Shown: in pieces, positions 1-5,533 of the stretch
How the letters are laid out: each line of letters begins with the position of its first letter
How positions within the stretch are numbered: the first letter of the stretch is position 1
Notes under the pieces: generated by a model
Databases searched by the model: none
Seen by the model: only the letters and a program-made list of their open reading frames with translations
What the model was told of the DNA's origin: nothing
Origin: Acidobacteriota bacterium
GTDB taxonomy: Bacteria; Acidobacteriota; Terriglobia; UBA7540
DNA: 6,057 nt
Reading direction: 5' to 3'
Assembly: GCA_003171295.1 (NCBI GenBank)
Contig: PMYF01000898.1
Coordinates: 6,683-12,739, forward strand
Position numbers and translations under genes: made by a program

Positions 1-1
1 G

Positions 2-1393
2 AGCGTCGGAGAGAAATCATTCCCGCTGTCGGTGGCCGATGTCCAGACGCACCCGGCCGCTTTGCCGGCGGTTGCCAACCAGGGGCTGCCCGGGGCACAT
101 CCCAGCGCCGCCGCGCTTCGCGAGCCGCTGGGTTACGTGGAGAAGGCCGACGGGCGGGTGCAATTAGTGGTCGCGGATGGCGAGAACGTTCGGCTGGTTC
201 CTCAGTCGCCGGCGGTTGCAGTAGCGGTTCCTCCCCCGGCTAAACCGGAGGGTCCTCTGCTGGCCCAGGTTTCAAACCACGGGCCTGTGAGCACGGATTC
301 ACGTCCCCCGGAACTGGCTGGTGCACCAGGCCTTCCCCGGGCAATCCCCACGCCCCGTTCAGCTATTCGCAACGTGTCATTTCAACCGCCCGAGCGTACC
401 GGGGCTGAGCCGGTGGCCGGAATGTCGCAGTTTGGAATTCCCCCGACCGCGCCCCTTGCTTCCATTTCCCCAGATACGCCTGGCGGACCAGCCAACGTCT
501 CGACCTCGCCCCCAATTCTGATGTTGCCCCTGGGGTATGTGGAGAAGGCTGGCGGAGAGCTCGACGCGGTTCTTTCCTTGGGGGACGAAATCTATGTCGT
601 TCGGCAGGGGGACTATTTCGCGGGGCGATACCGCGCGGTCCGTGTCTCCCCGGAGGCAGTCGAGGCTGTGGAAGAATCGCCACACGACGGACTTCCGCCT
701 CCTCTCCCCGGGCCGCCCTTGGGAACAGACCTTTTGGCGACGGCATCTCAAGATGGGCTCTCACCGCCGCTCATCGACCAGCTTTTTCTGGCGCCTACGA
801 CGGAGGGATTACCGGGGCTGCCCGAAACTGCACCCCGAGAGGGCGTTGCTGTCCCGGCGAGCCTTCCTCCTCCGGTCCGCGAAGATCGCAGGACGCGCCG
901 CTGGCCCGTAAAACCACCAGACCGGAAGCTTGCGCAGTCAGGGGAAAGCGTTCTACCATCGTCTGAACCTGCCACTTTCGTGTTTCAGGCGCTTGGCTAC
1001 ATCGAGAACGCGAGCGGGGAAATCGAGGCCATCGTTGCCGAAGGCACGCGCGTGTACTTGGTGAAGCAAGGAGAGGTGTTTGCGGACCAATACCGGGCCG
1101 TGAGTGTCGACCCGGCCATGGTACTGGCGGTCCGGGCGTCTCCGGAAAGCATGGGGAACCTATTTGCCGGCCGGACAGAATTCGGCGCAAAGTTTGCATC
1201 CAAGCAGGTGTATGGAACTTTGAGTTCTCCACTCTATAGGATGGCGGAATTAGGCGCTTTCCGAGAGGCTGGTGCGTTGGGCAGTTTCGGCTTCCGGGAG
1301 CCAGGGATAGACTTTTTGACCTCCTTTGGATTCACCGGGTTTGACCCGCACTTATTTTTGTTAGTGGCCGATAATTCAAGATTGTCATTCTAA
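2..1393 (+). CDS. Proline-rich protein with three GspC/PilP-like repeat modules (5' partial)
   Basis: The frame is open to the left edge of the window, so the true start is probably upstream. An in-frame GTG lies at 32 but has no Shine-Dalgarno sequence before it. Counting residues from that GTG, the visible 453 residues contain three modules with the core 'LGYVEKA.G': residues 31-66 (contracted), 166-216 and 320-370. Long linkers rich in Pro, Ala and Gly separate them (about 67-165 and 217-319). The tail (371-453) is unrelated to the repeat and rich in Phe, Gly and Leu. The module has the pattern of a small beta domain, a Gly-Tyr strand followed by 'V.LV.QGE.FA..YRAV.V', similar in layout to the periplasmic homology region of GspC and to PilP. 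No database match was run. The gene ends 21 bp before the secretin gene, where a GspC/PilP-type connector often sits. A role bridging the inner-membrane platform and the secretin is therefore inferred. No membrane segment is visible in the part present; one could lie upstream. I am sure it is coding, less sure of function. Confidence 0.8.
   Translation, partial: SVGEKSFPLSVADVQTHPAALPAVANQGLPGAHPSAAALREPLGYVEKADGRVQLVVADGENVRLVPQSPAVAVAVPPPAKPEGPLLAQVSNHGPVSTDSRPPELAGAPGLPRAIPTPRSAIRNVSFQPPERTGAEPVAGMSQFGIPPTAPLASISPDTPGGPANVSTSPPILMLPLGYVEKAGGELDAVLSLGDEIYVVRQGDYFAGRYRAVRVSPEAVEAVEESPHDGLPPPLPGPPLGTDLLATASQDGLSPPLIDQLFLAPTTEGLPGLPETAPREGVAVPASLPPPVREDRRTRRWPVKPPDRKLAQSGESVLPSSEPATFVFQALGYIENASGEIEAIVAEGTRVYLVKQGEVFADQYRAVSVDPAMVLAVRASPESMGNLFAGRTEFGAKFASKQVYGTLSSPLYRMAELGAFREAGALGSFGFREPGIDFLTSFGFTGFDPHLFLLVADNSRLSF
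122..229 (+). repeat. Module copy 1 (contracted) of the repeat protein
   Basis: Encodes 36 residues starting PLGYVEKADGRVQ after a Glu. About 13 of its first 27 aligned residues match copy 2. It then jumps from 'VRLVPQ' directly to 'SPAVAVAV', lacking the 13 residues (GDYFAGRYRAVRV in copy 2) that precede 'SPEAVEAV'. The copy therefore looks like the same module with an in-frame 39-nt contraction. Confidence 0.7.
527..679 (+). repeat. Module copy 2 of the repeat protein
   Basis: Encodes 51 residues from PLGYVEKAGGELDAV to SPEAVEAVEES. By eye about 25 of 51 residues are identical to copy 3. The DNA has diverged much more than the protein pattern, so this is an old, selected duplication and not a recent tandem copy. 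Confidence 0.8.
989..1141 (+). repeat. Module copy 3 of the repeat protein
   Basis: Encodes 51 residues from ALGYIENASGEIEAI to VDPAMVLAVRAS. It keeps the conserved positions of copy 2: the LGY start, the central 'V.Q GE.FA', the 'YRAV.V' strand and the final 'V.AV'. It is followed by the unrelated Phe/Gly-rich C-terminal tail. Confidence 0.8.
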
Positions 1394-1414
1394 TTCCGGC
1401 CACGGGAGAAAGGG

Positions 1415-3223
1415 ATGCTCAGGAAAAGACTCCAGTTATTAGGGGTATCGGCGGCGCTCGCCTTGAGCCTGAGCTGTGGAGGTGGCAGCAGTGTCGCGTT
1501 CAAGGAAGGGCATAAGGCGGAGGTCCGGAAGGATTGGGACTCGGCGCTTGTAAACTACGAAAAGGCGGTCCAGAGTGACCCTGCGAATGCGTCCTACATC
1601 ATCCATGAGCGAGGAGCGCGCCAGCAGGCATCGTTATTACATCTCAAGAATGGCCGGCGGCTGGTGAAGGATGGACGGCTCGACGACGCTGCAGGAGAAT
1701 TCCAGAAGGCCTTCGGCATCGACCCCAGCAATGAGGCTGCGGGCCAGGAACTTTCCCGGCTCCTGAGCCGGCAGGCAGAGTCCAAGCGGGTGCGCGAGAC
1801 CGCCATTCAGCAGGCCCTCAAGACCCGCGAGGAGGCCGCGCAACCCTCCTCAGTTCAGCTAAAGGCCCTTCCACCTGAACCACTTGGCCATTTTCGAATC
1901 AACGCGGATAGCCGCAAGATTTTCGAGACCCTGGGCCAACTCGCCGGTGTGAACGTCGCCTTCACCCAGGACTTTCGAGGTGGCCCGCTCAACCTGGACC
2001 TGTCCAACATCAAAATCGAGGACGCGCTAAGGGTCTTGACCCTGCAGACCAAGACCTTCTGGAAGGCCATCACGTCTAACACCATTCTGGTCATTCCCGA
2101 TAGTCCCAATAATCGCCGGGACTACGACGAGGAAGTTCTGAGGACGATTTATCTTGCCAATCCCCTGGCACCCGCTGACCGTACAGCTATCACCACTGCC
2201 CTCAAGCAAGTGCTGATGTTGCAGCACATTATGGACAACCCCGACTCCAACGCGATCGTAATTCGCGATACTCCCGCCAAGGTGGCGGCGGCTGAACAGC
2301 TCATCCACGAACTGGACCGGGCCAAGGCAGAAATTCTGATTGACATCAATGTCATCGAGGCTGACCGGGACCGCATTCGCGACCTGGGGTTGTCGCCGGC
2401 CACGATCTCGTCGACCGGCTCGGTGTCGCCGGGGCTCCAGGCAGGTGCAGTCTTTTCTCCACCCACGTCTAGCAGTACTACAACTGCCTCAACAATCGTG
2501 GACTTCGGCAGCCTGAGTTACCGTGACTACGCCGTCATCCTGCCCAGCGCCGCCGCCTCAGCAGTTTTGAACGATTCCAAGACCCATATTCTGCAGAGCC
2601 CGGAAGTTCGGGTTACGGACGGCCAGACCGCCAAGGTGAAAATCGGAACACGCATTCCTATCGCCACGGGCAGCTTTCTTCCTTCCTTCGGTGGATCGAC
2701 AAGCAGCAGCGGAGGAGGGATCGGCTTGCTGGCCAGCACCCAATTTCAGTACCAGGACGTGGGCGTGAACTTGGAATTAACGCCGCGGTTGCTTGCGACC
2801 GGGGAGGTGGCGTTGCATGCCCATATTGAGATTTCCTCCTTGGGCGCCTCCCTCTCCGTCGGGGGTTTCAGCCAGCCGACGTTCAGCCAGCGGGTCATCG
2901 AACACGACATTCGCTTGCGGGAAGGGGAGGTGAACGTTCTGGGCGGTTTGATCCAGACCACCACAACTAATACGGTGACGGGAATCCCGGGGTTGAGTGA
3001 TGTTCCGTTCCTGCGCTACTTCTTCTCCCAGGTGCACAAGGAGGTAAATGACCAGGAGGTTATGGTCATGCTGACCCCACGGGTTATCCGGCTTCCCGAA
3101 CCCGCCGTGACCGCGGGCACGAGCTTTCCGGCGGGAACAGCCGGCGGGGGCGGACGACCCGCTGTTTCCGAGGTGCCACAGCCCCCGGAGCTCCCCCCGG
3201 AGCCAGCCCCGCCTCCCCAATGA
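1415..3223 (+). CDS. gspD: Secretin (GspD/PilQ family) with TPR N-terminus and lipoprotein-like signal
   Basis: Outer-membrane channel of a T2SS or type IV pilus, through which substrate or pilus passes. The ATG at 1415 is preceded by GGGAG (1404-1408). Residues 1-20 form a signal peptide (RKR, then a hydrophobic core) ending 'LSLS' before Cys21 and 'GGGSS', a loose lipobox. Residues about 29-120 look like TPR helices ('WDSALVNYEKAVQSDPANA', 'AAGEFQKAFGIDPSNEAA'). Residues about 157-228 match an STN/N0-type domain ('INADSRKIFETLGQLAGVNV'). Residues about 240-305 are N1-like ('DNPDSNAIVIRDTPAKVAAAEQ' region). Residues about 370-560 are the secretin domain, with 'SPEVRVTDGQTAKVKIGTRIP', the GVNLELTPR strand and the hallmark 'IPGLSDVPFLRYFF'. 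Residues 561-602 form a Gly/Pro-rich tail. There is one N1-like ring, against several in classical GspD, and no AMIN domains as in PilQ, so gspD versus pilQ is undecided. It sits directly before the pseudopilins, in the same operon. Confidence 0.95.
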   Translation: MLRKRLQLLGVSAALALSLSCGGGSSVAFKEGHKAEVRKDWDSALVNYEKAVQSDPANASYIIHERGARQQASLLHLKNGRRLVKDGRLDDAAGEFQKAFGIDPSNEAAGQELSRLLSRQAESKRVRETAIQQALKTREEAAQPSSVQLKALPPEPLGHFRINADSRKIFETLGQLAGVNVAFTQDFRGGPLNLDLSNIKIEDALRVLTLQTKTFWKAITSNTILVIPDSPNNRRDYDEEVLRTIYLANPLAPADRTAITTALKQVLMLQHIMDNPDSNAIVIRDTPAKVAAAEQLIHELDRAKAEILIDINVIEADRDRIRDLGLSPATISSTGSVSPGLQAGAVFSPPTSSSTTTASTIVDFGSLSYRDYAVILPSAAASAVLNDSKTHILQSPEVRVTDGQTAKVKIGTRIPIATGSFLPSFGGSTSSSGGGIGLLASTQFQYQDVGVNLELTPRLLATGEVALHAHIEISSLGASLSVGGFSQPTFSQRVIEHDIRLREGEVNVLGGLIQTTTTNTVTGIPGLSDVPFLRYFFSQVHKEVNDQEVMVMLTPRVIRLPEPAVTAGTSFPAGTAGGGGRPAVSEVPQPPELPPEPAPPPQ

Positions 3224-3226
3224 GGA
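3222..3226 (+). promoter_or_regulatory. Ribosome binding site of the first pseudopilin, inside the secretin stop region
   Basis: GAGGA begins within the secretin TGA stop (3221-3223) and stands 4 nt before the ATG at 3231. The arrangement suggests translational coupling between the secretin and the first pseudopilin, and supports the 3231 start. Confidence 0.6.
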
Positions 3227-3230
3227 ATCG

Positions 3231-3707
3231 ATGATCTGGAAAGGGCGCGCTCAGCTTTCGGTACAGGGCTTTACGCTGGTGGAGCTGATTGCGGCCATAA
3301 CGATCCTTTTGTTGTTGGTCAGTATCGCGTTGCCGCTGGCGCGCGTGCAAGTGCAGCGTACGCGCGAGACCGAACTCCGGCGCGATTTGCGCCAGATGCG
3401 TGAGGCGATCGACCGCTACAAGGATTTTTCCGACAAAGGCATGATTCCTGTGAAAGTGGATACTTACGGCTATCCGCCCGACCTGAAAACCCTGGTCGAG
3501 GGAGTGCCGATCAAAGGAGCCGTCAGCGCGAAGTACAAGTTTCTCCGCAAGATTCCCGTGGATCCCATGTCGGGGAGCCCGGATTGGGGTTTTCGGTCCA
3601 TGCAGGACGACGCCGACTCGCGGAGCTGGGGCGGCCAAAACGTTTTTGACGTCTACTCAAAGACCCAGGGAACGGCTCTGGATGGGACGCAATATGCGGA
3701 CTGGTAG
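3231..3707 (+). CDS. gspG: GspG-like major pseudopilin (type II secretion / type IV pilus-like)
   Basis: A 158-residue prepilin-like protein that would form, or join, the periplasmic pseudopilus. The short positively charged leader ends at Gly13 and is followed by FTLVELIAAITILLLLVS. This gives a prepilin-peptidase cut after Gly13, the conserved Glu at mature position 5, and a hydrophobic helix at residues 14-36. The helix continues into a charged stretch ('RTRETELRRDLRQMREAIDRY') typical of GspG. The globular part contains 'LRKIPVDPMSG' (105-115) and ends 'VFDVYSKTQGTALDGTQYADW'. This matches the layout of the GspG C-terminal region, where Asp residues and an aromatic end help form a calcium-binding loop in known members; calcium binding here is inference. 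It begins 7 bp after the secretin gene and overlaps the next pseudopilin by 14 nt. Major versus minor status cannot be told from sequence alone. Confidence 0.93.
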   Translation: MIWKGRAQLSVQGFTLVELIAAITILLLLVSIALPLARVQVQRTRETELRRDLRQMREAIDRYKDFSDKGMIPVKVDTYGYPPDLKTLVEGVPIKGAVSAKYKFLRKIPVDPMSGSPDWGFRSMQDDADSRSWGGQNVFDVYSKTQGTALDGTQYADW

Positions 3708-4137
3708 CCCGGGATTGCGCCGGCAGGGCGTGGAGGGTGCGGAGATATGGGGGCCCGGCGGCTTCACCCTGCTGGAGATGATGGTTGTGATCACGCTGAT
3801 CCTGATTCTGGCATCGTTCGCCATGCCCACGTTCCGCGTCGCCGTGATCCATGCGCGCGAAGCCGTGCTGCGCGACGACCTGTTCACGCTGCGCAAGCTG
3901 ATTGATGAATTCACCATCGACAAGCAACGCCCCCCGGCGTCCCTCGATGAACTGGTGGAGGCGGGCTACTTGCGGGGGGGGATTCCGGTTGACCCCTTCA
4001 CCAATTCGAACGAGACCTGGAGAACGGATACCGAGGATGTGCCGATCAGCCCGGGCCAAGCGGCGGCAGGGATTGTGGATGTGCACAGCGGGTCTGACGA
4101 CACCTCCCTGGATGGGCCGCCTTATAGCAGTTGGTGA
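3694..4137 (+). CDS. Second GspG-like pseudopilin, overlapping the first
   Basis: A tandem paralogue of the preceding gene, 147 residues from ATG 3694. Numbered from that start, the leader ends at Gly23 and is followed by FTLLEMMVVITLILILASFAM, giving the prepilin-peptidase site, Glu5 and the hydrophobic helix (24-46). The globular part has 'GGIPVDPFTNSNETW' and ends 'VDVHSGSDDTSLDGPPYSSW', with 10 of 20 terminal residues identical to the first pseudopilin. The start is uncertain. The frame is open back to ATG 3646. ATG 3682 has AGGGAA (3667-3672) upstream, ATG 3694 has GGGA (3684-3687), and TTG 3715 and GTG 3730 are also in frame. I chose 3694 because it gives a leader of reasonable length and a short overlap with the previous stop. 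The overlap suggests coupled translation. A stoichiometric partner or a minor, tip-type pseudopilin are both possible. Confidence 0.9.
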   Translation: MRTGSPGLRRQGVEGAEIWGPGGFTLLEMMVVITLILILASFAMPTFRVAVIHAREAVLRDDLFTLRKLIDEFTIDKQRPPASLDELVEAGYLRGGIPVDPFTNSNETWRTDTEDVPISPGQAAAGIVDVHSGSDDTSLDGPPYSSW

Positions 4138-4309
4138 GGAAGGCAGTAGAAGGCTGAAAGTTGAATGTTGAAAGTCCTGAGTCAAGGAAGCGTGTCTTTC
4201 GCCGGGGAGGTTCTGCGGCTTTCGGGCTTGCAGCCGGCGGGGCAATCGTTTTGGCTTTGGACTATTAATCTTCAACTTTCAACGGTCGACTGCCGCGATT
4301 GAACTCAAC
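4138..4309 (+). other. Non-coding gap splitting the operon (172 bp)
   Basis: This is the only sizeable gap in the window. It holds heptamer-like repeats near the left end, their inverted counterpart near the right end, and a possible hairpin in the middle: GCCGG 4201-4205 with CCGGC 4234-4238, plus CTGC 4213-4216 with GCAG 4230-4233. The hairpin is not followed by a proper T-run. TATTAAT (4263-4269) resembles a -10 box but has no convincing -35 at the right distance. The frame of the following gene is open back to 4181, but contains no usable start before 4310. Confidence 0.7.
4153..4283. repeat. Inverted repeat built from GTTGAAA-type heptamers
   Basis: The left arm GCTGAAAGTTGAA (4153-4165) and the right arm TTCAACTTTCAAC (4271-4283) are reverse complements at 12 of 13 positions, with an uninterrupted 11-bp core (4155-4165 / 4271-4281). 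The left arm runs into a direct repeat, GTTGAAT (4160-4166) followed by GTTGAAA (4167-4173). The second unit, GTTGAAAG, can also pair with CTTTCAAC (4276-4283). The arms lie 105 bp apart. They could be the ends of a small non-autonomous element, a dispersed intergenic repeat, or an RNA stem. No clear target-site duplication flanks them. Confidence 0.6.
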
Positions 4310-5515
4310 ATGCCTGAGTTTGTTTGCAAAGTGGCGACGGATGCGGGGCGGGTATTGACCCAGACCGAGCAGGCGCGGTCCGAGGCGGAGGTCCGCCAGC
4401 GGCTGCAGTCGCAGGGGTACTTGGTTTTCTCGGTGCGGCCCAAGGATATTCTGAGTTTCCAGAGCAGCCCGGCACGCCGGGGGAAAATTCGCCCTGACGA
4501 TTTTCTGATTTTCAACCAGCAGTTCCTGACGCTCTCCAAGTCCGGGCTGCCGCTGCAGAAATGTTTTGATCTGCTGGCGCAGCAGACCCAAAGTGAGGCT
4601 TTGCGGAGGGCCATCGGGGAAGTCCGGGACCAGGTGCGCGCCGGCGCGCTGCTTTCCGAAGCCTTCGAATCCACAGGCAGCTTTCCCAAGATTTACTGCG
4701 CGGCGGTCCGTGCCGGCGAACGGAGCGGGAGTCTCGACCGGGTCCTGGCACAGTTCCTGGCTTACCAGAAGCAGGCCCGGACCTTCCGCAAGAAGTTCAT
4801 TTCGGCATTAATTTACCCGGCTTTCCTGATGGTGTTTTTGGGGGGGTTGATTGTTTTTGTCATCGCCTTCATCGTGCCGCGCTTCGCGGAGCTTTACGCG
4901 GACCTGGGCGCGGAGTTACCCGCACTGACGGTCTTTGTGATTTCTTTTGCGATGGGCATCAAGAAGTCCATCGCCTTGATCGTGGGGTTGCTGGTGGGGC
5001 TGGTTCTGCTGGTACGGATGGCTTTCCGGTCCCCTCGGACCCGGCTGGCTTGGGAGCGGCTGAAATTCCGCCTGCCGCTCGTCGGCAAGCTTCTGCTGAA
5101 ATTCTCAGTGGCGGAGTTTGCACGCACGCTGGCGACGCTTCTGCAGGGGGGCATTCCCATCGTTCCGGCGCTCGAGACCGCCAGAGAATCTGTCTCCAGC
5201 CCGCTGCTGGCGCGGGCCATTGCCCAAGCCCAGGCGGAAGTGTCAGGGGGGCGGGCGCTCAGCTCGAGCCTGCGCCTGAGTGGTTTCTTCCCGGCCACCG
5301 CGCTTGATATGATTGAAGTGGGCGAGTCCACCGGCGCCATGGCCAACATGCTGGAAGCCTTGGCGGAATTCTTCGAGGAAGACGTGAGCATCGACCTGAC
5401 GATGCTGGTGGCGCTGGTTGATCCCATCATGATTGCCGCCATCGCGATTGCCGTGGCGTTTGTCCTGGTGGCATTTTATCTCCCCTTGTTTTCCATGGCG
5501 GGCAAGGTGCAGTGA
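4310..5515 (+). CDS. gspF: GspF/PilC-family inner-membrane platform protein
   Basis: The 401-residue polytopic membrane protein forms the inner-membrane base on which the ATPase acts to assemble the pseudopilus or pilus. The N-terminus (MPEFVCKVATDAGRVL) is typical of the family. Two T2SSF domains are visible: residues about 63-186 ('FLIFNQQFLTLSKSGLPL', then 'AVRAGERSGSLDRVL') and about 265-390 ('FSVAEFARTLATLLQGGIPI', then 'MIEVGESTGAMANML'). The paired GE-x-(S/T)-G motifs mark the internal duplication. Hydrophobic segments lie at about 162-190, 205-237 and 366-397, the usual three. Length is normal for the family. The ATG is well placed, but no Shine-Dalgarno sequence is visible before it. 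The gene follows the repeat-bearing gap and is 18 bp before the ATPase gene. pilC is an equally valid name. Confidence 0.96.
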   Translation: MPEFVCKVATDAGRVLTQTEQARSEAEVRQRLQSQGYLVFSVRPKDILSFQSSPARRGKIRPDDFLIFNQQFLTLSKSGLPLQKCFDLLAQQTQSEALRRAIGEVRDQVRAGALLSEAFESTGSFPKIYCAAVRAGERSGSLDRVLAQFLAYQKQARTFRKKFISALIYPAFLMVFLGGLIVFVIAFIVPRFAELYADLGAELPALTVFVISFAMGIKKSIALIVGLLVGLVLLVRMAFRSPRTRLAWERLKFRLPLVGKLLLKFSVAEFARTLATLLQGGIPIVPALETARESVSSPLLARAIAQAQAEVSGGRALSSSLRLSGFFPATALDMIEVGESTGAMANMLEALAEFFEEDVSIDLTMLVALVDPIMIAAIAIAVAFVLVAFYLPLFSMAGKVQ

Positions 5516-5521
5516 CAACCC

Positions 5522-5527
5522 AGGAGG
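5522..5527 (+). promoter_or_regulatory. Strong ribosome binding site that fixes the GTG start of the ATPase
   Basis: A full AGGAGG stands 6 nt before GTG 5534. It decides in favour of GTG as the start of the ATPase gene and is the strongest such site in the window. Confidence 0.8.
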
Positions 5528-5533
5528 TTGGGC

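Noticed and set aside
32..34. GTG at 32 as the true start of the repeat protein
   Set aside because: The frame is open upstream to the window edge, no Shine-Dalgarno sequence precedes it, and a secreted connector would need an N-terminal membrane or signal segment, which is absent after this GTG.
4201..4260. Rho-independent terminator after the pseudopilins
   Set aside because: The stem is broken by a 7-nt bulge and the bases after it (GGGGCAATCGTTTTGG) do not form a T-run. The structure is noted only as a possible hairpin.
4228..4269. Sigma-70 promoter for the platform and ATPase genes
   Set aside because: TATTAAT at 4263-4269 is -10-like, but TTGCAG (4228-4233) is too far and TTGGCT (4251-4256) too close to act as a -35.
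3523..4275. A 250-codon open frame on the minus strand
   Set aside because: It lies opposite the two pseudopilins, whose signature motifs are unambiguous. The predicted protein is Arg/Pro/His-rich with no recognisable domain, as expected for an antisense shadow in GC-rich DNA.
4181..4309. N-terminal extension of GspF into the gap
   Set aside because: The frame is open back to 4181, but it has no ATG, GTG or TTG start and the family N-terminus begins naturally at MPEF.
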